Assembly (NCBI GenBank): GCA_031315865.1
Contig: JALDRJ010000002.1
Span: forward strand, 3,632,001 to 3,696,000
Direction of reading: 5' to 3'
Length of the DNA: 64,000 nt
From: Nitrospirales bacterium
GTDB lineage: Bacteria > Nitrospirota > Nitrospiria > Nitrospirales > UBA8639
A program made the translations under genes and the position numbers. The notes below the pieces were generated by a model. That model worked only from the letters and a program-made list of their open reading frames with translations, was not told where the DNA came from and made no database searches. Shown here piece by piece: positions 27,863 through 37,755 of the stretch; the stretch's first letter is position 1, and every line of letters begins with the position of its first letter.

Positions 27863-27894
27863 ATATTGAAATTCTCGAGTACATGTTTCAATAT
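27863..27894. promoter_or_regulatory. perfect 9-bp inverted repeat in an AT-rich gap
   Basis: ATATTGAAA (27863-27871) and TTTCAATAT (27886-27894) are perfect inverted copies separated by 14 bases that contain CTCGAG. The whole gap 27741-27987 is much more AT-rich than its surroundings. It lies between the end of the sigma54-activator gene and the start of the small zinc-ribbon gene. There is no T-tract of terminator type, so an operator is more likely than a terminator. Confidence 0.4.
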
Positions 27895-27987
27895 AAAACA
27901 ACGTTTAAGGAAATTCAGAGAATAACTCTGCAAGTTCATGATATTACTGAATATATTATGCGATACCAAAAGTAATCACATGAGGTT

Positions 27988-29394
27988 CTAATTTGAAACG
28001 TTTTTCTTTATATTTTCTATACTATACGACTTCATCTTTCTCCAAAGTGTCGAACGACCGATACCCAATTTTTTGGAAGCCTCGGCATATTTCCAACCGG
28101 TTTGTGACAACACGTGATAAATGGCTTCGCGTTCAATATTCTTGAGGCTCTCACTTCCTCTTCCCTTCGTGTGGAGGATACGGTAATGCTGAATTTCCCG
28201 AGGAAGGTCCTCAAATCTGATGATCGTATCATCGCAACAGACGAAGGCATGCTCCATGATGTTTCGAAGTTCTCGAATATTACCGGGAAAATGATACTGC
28301 ATCAGTGCCTCGAGCGCCTTGGGAGAAATCTGCCGCACATGCTTCTTCATTTTGCCGTTGAATTTTTCGAGGTAGTAATTGATGAACAACGGCAAGTCAT
28401 CCATACGACTTCGCAAGGGCGGAAGATCAATGGCCAAGACCCGAATGCGATAGAATAAGTCTTCACGAAATGTGCCAGCCTTGACAGCCGCCGACAAATC
28501 TTGATGGGTCGCTGCGACAAGACGCACGTCGATATGAATCGTGTCATTGGACCCGACTCGCTCTAAATGCCCGCTTTCGAGTATCCGTAAGAGTTTGACC
28601 TGCGTGGAAAGCGGAATATCAGCTACTTCATCCAAAAAAACGGTCCCCCGATGCGCGCGTTCAAACCGCCCAACCTTGTCATAGTAGGCACCGGTAAACG
28701 CCCCCTTGACATGTCCAAAGATTTCACTTTCAAGCACCCCCTCCGAAAGACTTGAACAATTAACGACCACGAACGGAAAATGCTTTCTCAGACCTAGCGC
28801 ATGTAACGCATAGGCCAAGAGCTCTTTGCCGGTTCCGCTTTCACCGGTGATCAACGTGGCCGCGCTTGAAGCCGCCATGGCGGGAAGCTTGGCAAAAATC
28901 TCCCGCATGATTCGACTTTCTCCGATCATATTGTGGGCATTCACCTGATCTTCCAACCGGTTTTTTAATTCATTCACTTCTACGATGACTTGGGAGAGCT
29001 CTCGAGTCGACGACATGTCGCGAATGACTTCGATTAACCCCATTAACTGCCCGCCTTCATCACGCAAGAAATCCGTATTCACGCTCACCGGGATCAGACG
29101 ACCGTCATGCCGCTTCACAAAGGTCTCAAAATTATCCACCCGTTCTCCACGTAAGGCTCGCTCGAGCACACAGTCCTGGCTGGAACAAATCTCACTTTGG
29201 ACCAAGACATCACATGCCAAAACCTGTTCTGACAGTTCCCCCCGGAATCCGAGCAGGTTTTTCATAGCCCGATTGAGGAACGTCACCCGTTTCTGCAAAT
29301 CAATCGTCATCACCCCATCGGCGATGCAATCGAGAATAATTTCGGCATCTCGAAGACGAGATAATGAAGGGGAAGCGTAGTTCATGGGAAACAT
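27988..29394 (-). CDS. sigma54-dependent transcriptional activator, PAS-AAA+-Fis HTH
   Basis: A 468-residue enhancer-binding protein. The N-terminal PAS domain (about 15-130) has three Cys in a CDVL...EICSSQDC pattern. The AAA+ domain (about 158-385) has Walker A GESGTGKE, the sigma54-contact loop GAFTGA and Walker B TVFLDEVADI; R-finger-containing FREDLFYRI follows. A Fis-type helix-turn-helix ends the protein (LKNIEREAIYHVL, ASKKLGIGRSTLWRKM). The intact GAFTGA loop means it should open sigma54 promoters. No sigma54 gene or clear -24/-12 promoter was seen in the window. Two close ATGs (29394, 29385) are possible starts. Confidence 0.94.
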   Translation of the reverse strand: MFPMNYASPSLSRLRDAEIILDCIADGVMTIDLQKRVTFLNRAMKNLLGFRGELSEQVLACDVLVQSEICSSQDCVLERALRGERVDNFETFVKRHDGRLIPVSVNTDFLRDEGGQLMGLIEVIRDMSSTRELSQVIVEVNELKNRLEDQVNAHNMIGESRIMREIFAKLPAMAASSAATLITGESGTGKELLAYALHALGLRKHFPFVVVNCSSLSEGVLESEIFGHVKGAFTGAYYDKVGRFERAHRGTVFLDEVADIPLSTQVKLLRILESGHLERVGSNDTIHIDVRLVAATHQDLSAAVKAGTFREDLFYRIRVLAIDLPPLRSRMDDLPLFINYYLEKFNGKMKKHVRQISPKALEALMQYHFPGNIRELRNIMEHAFVCCDDTIIRFEDLPREIQHYRILHTKGRGSESLKNIEREAIYHVLSQTGWKYAEASKKLGIGRSTLWRKMKSYSIENIKKNVSN

Positions 29395-29621
29395 TCAATT
29401 CATAAGCAATCTAGAACATGGAAATGTTTCACACAGCCGTACGGAAAATCATACGACAACCACCCAGGCTCAGCAAGTTTCTCGTTCCAACGCATAGGCA
29501 TTGAGGTATGGTCTCTTGCCACGACAACGCTTGCAATCACACGTCGACACACCTACTATCATGGAGGATCTGTCGGTCACGACCTGCTGGGCCCATCATC
29601 CGCTACTCCGACGAAAAGGAC

Positions 29622-30443
29622 ATGCTCGTGCTCAACCATTTGTTCGCCCTTCCGTACCCTGAAATTGATCCAATTTTTTTTCAACTGGGACCCCTCGCGT
29701 TCCGTTGGTATGGCCTCATGTACCTGCTGGGCCTTGGGGCGGCATATTTTGTCATCAAATCTCGCGCCGCCGACAAACACGTCAATTTGACGCACGAACA
29801 ATTATCGGACCTCATTGTCTTCGCAGCCTTTGGAGTCTTTCTCGGGGGACGGCTCGGCTACATCCTGTTCTATAACCCGACGTTCTACCTCGAACATCCG
29901 TTAAAGATCTTTGCCGTATGGGAAGGCGGCATGTCCTTTCATGGGGGACTGATCGGAACATGCGTGGCCCTCTGGCTGTTCAGCCGCCGACGTGGATTTC
30001 CACTCTATCGTATCGCGGATTTAGCGGCGGGGGCCGTGCCGATTGGCCTGGGGTTTGGCAGATTAGGAAACTTTATCAACGGAGAATTGTACGGACGGGC
30101 GACCGACGTGTCCTGGTGCATGGTCTTTCCCCACGGTGGTCCCAACTGCCGACACCCATCCCAATTGTATGAAGCGTTTCTCGAAGGATTTGTCCTGTTC
30201 GTGATCCTGAGCATCGTGAATAGACGGTCGACACCTCCCGGGACGATATTCTGGAGTTTTCTCATCGGATACGGGTGTGCAAGGTTCTTTATCGAACAAT
30301 TCAGAGAACCGGACAGTCACATCGGATTTCTTTTCGCATCGCTCACCATGGGACAGATCCTCTGCATCCCCATGATCTTGATCGGCACATTCATGCTCAT
30401 TCGAGGCTATCGAACTCAGGCGCGCGCGCGCCAAAAAACTTAA
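29622..30443 (+). CDS. lgt: phosphatidylglycerol-prolipoprotein diacylglyceryl transferase
   Basis: Inner-membrane enzyme that adds diacylglycerol to the lipobox cysteine of prolipoproteins. About 273 residues with about seven membrane segments. Family motifs: FRWYGLMYLLG, GGRLGYILFY, FHGGLIG, and the Lgt signature GRLGNFINGELYGR; HPSQLYEAFLEG and FREPD follow. Start: AAAAGGA lies directly before ATG 29622 and 7 bases before GTG 29628, so 29628 is also possible; the frame upstream (to 29508) has no Lgt-like sequence. Its TAA stop overlaps the stop of the convergent TPR lipoprotein gene (shared TTAA). Confidence 0.96.
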   Translation: MLVLNHLFALPYPEIDPIFFQLGPLAFRWYGLMYLLGLGAAYFVIKSRAADKHVNLTHEQLSDLIVFAAFGVFLGGRLGYILFYNPTFYLEHPLKIFAVWEGGMSFHGGLIGTCVALWLFSRRRGFPLYRIADLAAGAVPIGLGFGRLGNFINGELYGRATDVSWCMVFPHGGPNCRHPSQLYEAFLEGFVLFVILSIVNRRSTPPGTIFWSFLIGYGCARFFIEQFREPDSHIGFLFASLTMGQILCIPMILIGTFMLIRGYRTQARARQKT

Positions 30444-30910
30444 CTGCCAGCCCCCCCGAATCCGCCAAGACCGCCCCCACCGCCGAGGCTCGGCAACACT
30501 GGCGCGCTGGCATTGTTTGCGGGTTTGTCCGGCACATTCCCGTAACGTCGTAGAGGAGGTGAGTCCCAAATAATCTTATGACCTGGGGCCAGGTTTGCCG
30601 CTTCGATATAATGCTGCCGGGCTTGCTCGGAGTCGCCGAGTCGCTCCAGAGTCAGAGCTAGGTCATAATGCGCCTCGGCTAAATCTGGCTGAGCTTTCAA
30701 TGCCTGCTCAAATTGCACCTTGGCCGCTTCCCACTGGCCTACGGCAAAGCGTTCACTCCCGACCTTCAAGAATGTTGCCGCCGTCGGCAATGTTCCGCTC
30801 GGAGCCAGCAAAGGCGTACGAGGCAGCGATTCGGGTTTAGTCGAACATCCGGCATTCAGCGACACACTCACAATCATCATCGACACGACCAGTATATACC
30901 GTGAGACCAT
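30440..30910 (-). CDS. TPR-containing putative lipoprotein
   Basis: 156 residues. A signal peptide (YILVVSMMIVSVSLNAGC) ends with a possible lipobox NAG-C. Two TPR-like units follow (GSERFAVGQWEAAKVQFEQALKAQPDL; AHYDLALTLERLGDSEQARQHYIEAANLAPG). The C-terminus is Gly-rich (LGGGGGLGGFGGAG). AGGAGGAG lies 5 bases before the ATG. It follows addA by 31 bases on the same strand. It probably mediates protein contacts at the membrane; the partner is unknown. Confidence 0.85.
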   Translation of the reverse strand: MVSRYILVVSMMIVSVSLNAGCSTKPESLPRTPLLAPSGTLPTAATFLKVGSERFAVGQWEAAKVQFEQALKAQPDLAEAHYDLALTLERLGDSEQARQHYIEAANLAPGHKIIWDSPPLRRYGNVPDKPANNASAPVLPSLGGGGGLGGFGGAGS

Positions 30911-30941
30911 CGGCGCTCCTCCTTTTATCTGTTGTCAGTTT

Positions 30942-33900
30942 CTAGATTTCCACAGCTTGCCCTAAACGCACGAACAGCAATTGACATTTCACGTCCTGTA
31001 ATCCTAGGCAGTACCGCACCGCCTGTTGATAGATTTTGGCCTGTGTACGGTAGGAATGCATTCGATCGGAAATTTCCTTTTCTTCTATCCGGTCAGTTTT
31101 GTAATCAAGAATCCAGGTTTGTCCCTCATACTCGTACACCAGATCAATCACGCCTTCCATCACGCCCTGAATTTCATTTATAGCGATCCCGGAATCCTGG
31201 AGGCAATCCCATGGGATCGTAAAGGGTACTTCACGTCCGATAATCGTCGACCGCTCAAGCCGTTGGTAAATGGAGGAAGCCATAAATTTCTTGAACAGGT
31301 CCGTCAGGTCTTGACGTATGTTCTCTCTGACTTCATTCTTTTCACGCTGAAGGCCTTGCCGGCAGAGGCTGGCGATATGGTTCTCGAGCCGATTCGAATC
31401 CTGTGAAAAGTTCCACCGCTCGAGAATACGATGAGCCAACACCCCGACCTGAATCCCCTTCTGACGGCTGGTTTCTGCCTGGCCATTTTGTAATGGCACA
31501 GTCCGACGCTTGAGCGTCAGTGAGGTGGGAGTCATCGAGGTCGGCGTGGCTTTCAGGATATTCCAGATACGGTCTCGCGTCTCCCAAGATGTCTTCCAAC
31601 AGGAAAGATCAATCGCGGTCGTCTTAGCTGAAACAGCTTGACCTGCCTGGGCTCGCGAATGTTCTGAGACCTCGAGCAAGCTCAAGGGAATCGCAGTAGA
31701 ACCAAACAGAACTTCCCCAGACTCCAGGCTACCAATAGGTTGAGAGGCAGCCGCCTCGAGAAGACGGAAAAACGTTCCCGAAGCCTGCCGTTTAGGACAT
31801 GCGCCCGACAGAATGAGACGCTCTTGAGCTCGAGTCATCGCGACATACAATAAACGACTCTGCTCAGCCAGCTCTTTGATCCGTGCCTTTTCCTTCAGAA
31901 ATATTCCCCCTACTGTTGAGCAGGAGCCGACCGAGGCTCCGGCAATTTCCGTTGCCCAGTCCCACGAAACGACTGGACCATCCCCCCCTCTCCGCGCGCC
32001 TTGATGGAGGCCGGGAACGATCACGATGGGGAATTCCAGCCCTTTGGCTTTATGGACCGTCAACACTCGAATCGCATCGAGAGAATCCTCCTCTAAGGTC
32101 TGCTCGGCATCAGTGTGCTGCATTCGGATTCGCTCAGCAAGAAGATTCACGAACCCACGAAACGTCAAGATTGGTCGATCAGCCATGCTTACCGCAATCT
32201 TCTGAACCTTGACCAGATTGGCGACCGCCTGTTCGCCATGCGCGGAGGCCAGGGCCAATTCACGGACCGGCAATCGGGCAAAGATTCTCTCAATGATGGT
32301 TCCAAGCGGATAGAGAAAGGTCTCCACATGTAATCCGGTCAGAGCGGCATAGAGCCGTTTGAGAATGTCGCGTTTGGGATTGGACCAGCCGGCCAGCCGG
32401 CTGGCATTCCGGCAATCAAACGCGTGCAGTCGTCGAAGTTCATAGATCTCATGATCAGAGAGCCCCCCTAAAGCAGAACGAAGAAGACCAAACATCGCCA
32501 CCTCATCACCCGGATGATCCAGGACTCGCAGCAGATTCACGAAATCGATGACTTCTTGCCGTTGGTAAAAATGCTTTTCTCCCTCGGAGATGTACGGGAG
32601 ATCATATCGCTGCAATGCCTCAAGGTAGATGCGTGATGCCGTGAGCGTCCGAAATAACAGACCAATATGGCCAGGCCTCAACGGAACGTTCTGACCCGTG
32701 CGTTCATCGACCAGGTCTCCTCGGAGTAACTCGTCTTTTATCCAACGGGCCAAGTGATCCGCTTCATGACGGGTCATCGCCATACTTCCGTCCTCTTCAT
32801 CGTCCTCATCGGGCCGGACGAGGCGTAGCTCGACACCGACACGCTTCATACCCGGCGGACGTTGAGGAGGGGCACTGAGGGGAATATGACGTGGCTGGAC
32901 ATGCGGTCGCGGCCAAAAGAGTTCTTCGAAGACGGCATTGACCACATGCAGGATCGAGGAATGGCTGCGAAAATTAGTCGTCAATTCATACACCACGCCA
33001 TGACTCTTCACGATTTTTTCTACGATATGGTCAAAAGCTTCGAGATCGGCCCCCCGAAACGCATAAATTGACTGCTTAGGATCGCCGACGATAAATAACT
33101 TGCCAGGACTCAACCGTATGTCTCTCCAATCACGTGCATGTTGACCACGTTGTTCACCGAGAAACATGACCATTTCGTATTGCAAAGGGTCGGTATCCTG
33201 GAACTCATCCACCAAGATGGCCTGATAATCCAGCTTGAGCCGCTCACGGACGACCGGATAATCGCGTAGCAGCGACCGAGCTCGATTCAGCAATCCCTGA
33301 AAAGTGACCCACCCGCTTTGGACAAAGCCATGATGAATTCGCCTGACAAACGGACTTAACACCTCAAGCAGGCTTGCCATCACGCGATGCTCGACGTTCA
33401 CAAGAGCATTCGCGACGCGGATGAGCCCCTTGGCCTCGCTAAAATGTTCTTCCGTCCATCCTGCCGGCATCTTCCCCAACCGTAACTCCCCGTCGTGGAA
33501 CATGAGTCCATGCTCATCAGTCAATGAAGACAGCCCCTCCACCCCATTCTCCAGCAGTGCGGTCAAGACCGTTTCAGTGTCTGCGAGCGCGTTTTCAATC
33601 TTTCGTCGCTTGGGCCCACCATACAAAGACAACAACGTTTGCGCACGGTGACGCATCGTCGAGCACCAACCTTTCAAGTTCTCCGGCAGCCCGGATGACA
33701 TGGACAGCGACGGCACCAGGTCAATCGAAGGCAAATCCAACGAAAGGGTATACGCAAAGTCTCGAATAACAGGAAGACGAAGATGAGCCAGCAAGACGCG
33801 CCATCGTTCATGTTGCCCACCGTCCGAACTCAACTCATCGCCTACCCATGCCTCCCATTCTTGCGTGAAATACTCAGTAAAACGTGTTCCGTCATCCTCC

Positions 33901-34364
33901 TGGAAATTGGGCGGGACCCCGCTTTCGAGAGGGTACAGCCGCAGAAGGTGAGCCGCGAAACTATGCAGTGTGCCGATTTGAGCTTTCTCGAAATCAGCCA
34001 ACGCCGACCGGGCGCGCGATTGGATCTCGTGATTGGACAGCGAAACGTCCGTCAGCCATCCTGCGGGATGCCTGGACCTTGCGGTATGACGGAATTCACC
34101 ATTCTGATGATCATTGGAAAGTTCACGAAGCTGCGCTTGAATACGCACCTTCATTTCCAGGGCGGCCTTGTTCGTGAACGTCAATGCCACGATTTTCGTG
34201 ATCGAAATGGCTTCCGGCTCACGAAACAGAGTCGAGAGAAAGCGATGAACCAACAATGTCGTTTTTCCGGTCCCTGCCCCAGCGATCACCACGACATTCT
34301 GATCGAAATTCGAAACGGCCAATCGTCGGACATCGGAATCCGAGAGATCGAAGGACTCACTCAT
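30942..34364 (-). CDS. addA: AddA-like UvrD/Rep helicase with C-terminal PD-(D/E)XK nuclease
   Basis: Helicase-nuclease subunit for double-strand-break end resection, 1140 residues. Walker A AGAGTGKTTLL at about 28-38, Walker B ILVDEFQDTDPLQ, motif III-like GDPKQSIYAFRGAD, motif V/VI region LTVHKAKGLEFP and LLYVAMTRAQERL place it in the UvrD superfamily. The C-terminal nuclease has the catalytic WILDYKTDR preceded by MEGVIDLVYEYE, and QAVRYCLGL follows. It lies 63 bases after the AddB-like gene. GAGGGGGCGAG precedes the ATG. Together they are the functional equivalent of RecBCD; the recognised Chi-like sequence is not deducible. Confidence 0.93.
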   Translation of the reverse strand: MSESFDLSDSDVRRLAVSNFDQNVVVIAGAGTGKTTLLVHRFLSTLFREPEAISITKIVALTFTNKAALEMKVRIQAQLRELSNDHQNGEFRHTARSRHPAGWLTDVSLSNHEIQSRARSALADFEKAQIGTLHSFAAHLLRLYPLESGVPPNFQEDDGTRFTEYFTQEWEAWVGDELSSDGGQHERWRVLLAHLRLPVIRDFAYTLSLDLPSIDLVPSLSMSSGLPENLKGWCSTMRHRAQTLLSLYGGPKRRKIENALADTETVLTALLENGVEGLSSLTDEHGLMFHDGELRLGKMPAGWTEEHFSEAKGLIRVANALVNVEHRVMASLLEVLSPFVRRIHHGFVQSGWVTFQGLLNRARSLLRDYPVVRERLKLDYQAILVDEFQDTDPLQYEMVMFLGEQRGQHARDWRDIRLSPGKLFIVGDPKQSIYAFRGADLEAFDHIVEKIVKSHGVVYELTTNFRSHSSILHVVNAVFEELFWPRPHVQPRHIPLSAPPQRPPGMKRVGVELRLVRPDEDDEEDGSMAMTRHEADHLARWIKDELLRGDLVDERTGQNVPLRPGHIGLLFRTLTASRIYLEALQRYDLPYISEGEKHFYQRQEVIDFVNLLRVLDHPGDEVAMFGLLRSALGGLSDHEIYELRRLHAFDCRNASRLAGWSNPKRDILKRLYAALTGLHVETFLYPLGTIIERIFARLPVRELALASAHGEQAVANLVKVQKIAVSMADRPILTFRGFVNLLAERIRMQHTDAEQTLEEDSLDAIRVLTVHKAKGLEFPIVIVPGLHQGARRGGDGPVVSWDWATEIAGASVGSCSTVGGIFLKEKARIKELAEQSRLLYVAMTRAQERLILSGACPKRQASGTFFRLLEAAASQPIGSLESGEVLFGSTAIPLSLLEVSEHSRAQAGQAVSAKTTAIDLSCWKTSWETRDRIWNILKATPTSMTPTSLTLKRRTVPLQNGQAETSRQKGIQVGVLAHRILERWNFSQDSNRLENHIASLCRQGLQREKNEVRENIRQDLTDLFKKFMASSIYQRLERSTIIGREVPFTIPWDCLQDSGIAINEIQGVMEGVIDLVYEYEGQTWILDYKTDRIEEKEISDRMHSYRTQAKIYQQAVRYCLGLQDVKCQLLFVRLGQAVEI

Positions 34365-34427
34365 GTTCTCGCCCCCTCTTCAACGCCCTCTTTATCCTCC
34401 TCCCCTTCGCGTCTGGCTGCTCGCTTC

Positions 34428-37400
34428 TCATCGTTTGGTCTTTCCCTGTCGGCCTTGGCTGCTGGGGATATCCTGTTTTCGTATGGCTCGAAATTCCTTG
34501 ACGCGGTTGGATCGGTACCATCGATTCCTGGTCGCTTCATGGACACGTCGACAGGCAACGGAGACCGGACAATACTGACAGTATTCCTCCGGAAGGATAA
34601 AAAACTCCCATTCCTGAATCCCTCTCACCAAACGACTGATGGTGGACTTCAGAAGCTGACCGTCATCCGACTTCCATACGTTCCGCTCAAATTTCGATCG
34701 CGTGATCAGAGACTCCCGGTTCGGCGAGAGATAGATAAACGCCACGGATTCAGGGTCAGCATCTGCTGAAACCTCGATCATGCCGTGAGAGTCCCATTCT
34801 GGCGCCATCAGTGAATAGAGCGGAGCTTGAAGCCTGCGACCACGAATTCCCGAGGCCAACAAATCCTCTTCGTGGGTTTGCTTGCGTACGCTGAGCTTCA
34901 CCTTATAATCGACGATGCGAATATCTCCCGTCTGGTCGCGGTAATCGACCCGATCAAAACGGCCGTGGAGCCGTTGCGTGACGGCGGACTCGTCAGGCCA
35001 CGCCACCTGGCCATGGGCCTTGACCTCCACCGCGATAGGCCGAAACCCGCTATCGAGACAGTCGTGATAACTGGCATCCACTTCGGCCTTCACGACAGAT
35101 GTCACGACCTCTTTGAGCCAGTGCCACATGAGCCAATGACCCGTCGGTTGTGTTCGGGCATGATCAGCAAACACGTCCTCGACGAGTACATCCACACGTC
35201 CGCGATGAAACTCCGGAGATGCCTGCTCGTTCGGCCAGCCCTCTTGAATCAGCGACGCATACACCTTCTGAAGAACGGCATGATACAGCGAGCCGATCAT
35301 GGATGCCGGAAGTTCTTCCGATGGAAGAGTTCGGGGCGTTTCCAGGTCAAGCAGATCCAAAGCCATATACTGGAACGGGCATGAGGCATAGCGTTCGATC
35401 GCCGTCGGGGAGAGACCTGGCTCCAGGAGTTCAGGCCGGTGTCCCTTCACCTCAGTAAGCATTCCATCATACAGTCCTAATCGAGACGATGAATTGTCTA
35501 GCATGGCCAGGGCTTGCCTACCTTGCTGGAAGATCAACGCTTCATGATGTCCAAGGTCGAGCAAGACTGATGGATCTTGAGCCTGCTGTATCAGTTTAAA
35601 CCCCATTTCTTCGCGGGTGAGGAGCCGGTCTCGAAATTGAGGTTCCTTTAACTGATCCGAAAACCGCCTGGCTAAGACCGTTTCCCCGACAGTGGAGGCC
35701 TCTGCTTCTGGATACACAGATTCATGGAGAAACGACGAAGGCGCCAAGAGCCGACCGTCATCGGAAGCTCGCTGATATGAAAAGAAAAGTCGTTCTCGCG
35801 CCGACTGCCGCGCGAGCGCAAACAATAATCTCTCCTCCTCATAACCGGATAATTTTTCGTCAATCTTATACCCCAGAGTTTCCGCTAACACGCGCCGCTG
35901 ACTATCGCGTAACAAGGCATCCTCCCTGATCGCTCGAGGAAAGGCATGCTCGTTCAATCCCACCAAAAAGACGGCACGAAACGGCAAACCCCTGGCGGAC
36001 ATGGCATCCAGAACGCGCAGGCCCCGATGGGGCGCAGCTTTAGGCGCCAATGGCCAGGATTGAACCACTTGAACCAGAAGGTTCGACCAATCTTCCCATG
36101 TCATCTTCTCCCAGAACCCTTCCATCTGATCGAGACAATCAAAGATGTGCCGCACGAGCTCCGCTGGAGCAACTTCCCGTGTAGCGAGGTGGTCTTTATC
36201 GAACGGTTCCAGGTTCACATGTTCGGCAACAAAACGGCGAACGCTTTCTGTGAGTTCTTCAATGGAACCCTCAGCCGGAAAAGCTTCACATCGCTGCAAA
36301 AGTTCCTGGGCGAGTGCATGGTAGGCCTCCACTGATTCACACCCGTGAGATCGCGCGCCAGTCGCCACATATTCAGACATCTCTGCCGTCTTGTTAGACG
36401 CTGTCGTCTGAGGACTTTTCTGGGCGCGTGAAAGTTTTGACCAATCATCTTTTCCCCGAACGATTCCGTACGCCTGCAAGAGCTCCGGCCACCGTTCAGG
36501 CTGAACTGTTCCAGGTCGATCAGCATCAAACCCGCCACGATAAAAAGGTGAACGCAACACATCGATCATGGTGTTCGCTTCATACTGATTGACTGGCAAG
36601 CTTGTCAGGTGGAGCAAAAACTTCACGATCGGTTGGTCAACGATGGAGATAGAAGCTGAAGACGTGTAGGGAATGCGATGCTCTGTGAAAATCGAACCCA
36701 TAAAAGCGTGATAAGGCTCCAACGACCTGGCGATCACGCCTATTTCGTCAAATTGATAGCCATGCGCATCAATCAAGTTCAAGATTTCTTTACAGACAAG
36801 CCTCAACTCATCTTCAGGACCGACACAATTGAGCACGTTCATGATCCTGGCAGGGCTGGCGGAAGGCGAGGAATCTGTCGCAGGTAGCGTCACATCTGAC
36901 TGCGTTCGCTGAAATGCACCAGTCGCGAGATGACGATCATAAAATCGTCGGGCGAATGCATAGGTTGACTCATTCTCCAAAGGCAGGAAAAGCGTCACCG
37001 TCACCCGCCGAGTCACGGCCTCGAAAAGAGACAATTGAATCTGAGTGAGATCATAAAAACCATAGTAATATGCCCGCGACAAGCGAGAAAGAAACGGCGA
37101 ATGGGGCACATAAGAAATAACTCGCGAGGCTAAATCATCCGGCCCGCAAATCTGTAGTGAATCAGTTTTTGCCAATAAGGCTTCATACGCCTCACAGACA
37201 GCATGGAGCGTCTCTACGGAATCCGGATCGAATACCCCCTCATCGAGACCCTGTCGAATCACCGACGGAGGCACCATCGCCTCTTTGAGGTCGCGTATCG
37301 TCGCCCACAACGCCTCACAAACCCCGGGCGAGTATGGCTTTCCCTTCCACGCACCCTCAGAATCTTCACTCAGGCCAAGAATACTTTGCAGCAAGAACCG

Positions 37401-37694
37401 GAAGACAGGGTCCGAGACCTGACGAGAGGCAGGAATATCGCCCATATCTGACGCATCCATCAGCTGTTCGTCACGCAATCGCAGGGCAAGCTGATGAAAG
37501 GTCAGAACATGGACATCATACAGCCCGAGTCCATATTCAACGCACAAGAACTGCTGCACACGGCGACGGAGCATTGCCGACGGGACGACGATCGCGAGGG
37601 GCGCCAGCCGATCATGAGCTTTGACCCGTTGAATTTCTTCAGCCAGAGAAGACTCGAGGACTGGATGAAAGGAACCCTTAACGATGTGAAACAT
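34428..37694 (-). CDS. addB: AddB-like nuclease/helicase-fold subunit with Fe-S-type cysteines
   Basis: 1088-residue partner of AddA. The C-terminal PD-(D/E)XK nuclease has GRFDRVDYR and IRIVDYKVK, and the four-cysteine pattern of AddB-type iron-sulfur nucleases: Cys in ERYASCPFQYM, then CQYCPVSVAC near the end. The middle carries LRVLDAMSARGLPFRAVFLVGLNEHAFPR, a hallmark of the RecB/AddB nuclease family. The N-terminus reads IVKGSFHPVLESS where AddB proteins often have a GxxGxGKT loop, so the ATPase site looks lost. It is first in the addB-addA-TPR run. Confidence 0.88.
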   Translation of the reverse strand: MFHIVKGSFHPVLESSLAEEIQRVKAHDRLAPLAIVVPSAMLRRRVQQFLCVEYGLGLYDVHVLTFHQLALRLRDEQLMDASDMGDIPASRQVSDPVFRFLLQSILGLSEDSEGAWKGKPYSPGVCEALWATIRDLKEAMVPPSVIRQGLDEGVFDPDSVETLHAVCEAYEALLAKTDSLQICGPDDLASRVISYVPHSPFLSRLSRAYYYGFYDLTQIQLSLFEAVTRRVTVTLFLPLENESTYAFARRFYDRHLATGAFQRTQSDVTLPATDSSPSASPARIMNVLNCVGPEDELRLVCKEILNLIDAHGYQFDEIGVIARSLEPYHAFMGSIFTEHRIPYTSSASISIVDQPIVKFLLHLTSLPVNQYEANTMIDVLRSPFYRGGFDADRPGTVQPERWPELLQAYGIVRGKDDWSKLSRAQKSPQTTASNKTAEMSEYVATGARSHGCESVEAYHALAQELLQRCEAFPAEGSIEELTESVRRFVAEHVNLEPFDKDHLATREVAPAELVRHIFDCLDQMEGFWEKMTWEDWSNLLVQVVQSWPLAPKAAPHRGLRVLDAMSARGLPFRAVFLVGLNEHAFPRAIREDALLRDSQRRVLAETLGYKIDEKLSGYEEERLLFALARQSARERLFFSYQRASDDGRLLAPSSFLHESVYPEAEASTVGETVLARRFSDQLKEPQFRDRLLTREEMGFKLIQQAQDPSVLLDLGHHEALIFQQGRQALAMLDNSSSRLGLYDGMLTEVKGHRPELLEPGLSPTAIERYASCPFQYMALDLLDLETPRTLPSEELPASMIGSLYHAVLQKVYASLIQEGWPNEQASPEFHRGRVDVLVEDVFADHARTQPTGHWLMWHWLKEVVTSVVKAEVDASYHDCLDSGFRPIAVEVKAHGQVAWPDESAVTQRLHGRFDRVDYRDQTGDIRIVDYKVKLSVRKQTHEEDLLASGIRGRRLQAPLYSLMAPEWDSHGMIEVSADADPESVAFIYLSPNRESLITRSKFERNVWKSDDGQLLKSTISRLVRGIQEWEFFILPEEYCQYCPVSVACRRVHEATRNRWYRSNRVKEFRAIRKQDIPSSQGRQGKTKR

Positions 37695-37755
37695 GAGAGG
37701 CGAGACGTGAAGAATAGGGAGTAACGAAAAAAACGAAAAACGGGAGACGAATGAC

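Noticed and set aside
33783-34769. 328-codon plus-strand frame opposite addA/addB
   Set aside because: It is antisense to two well-supported helicase/nuclease genes and has no domain.
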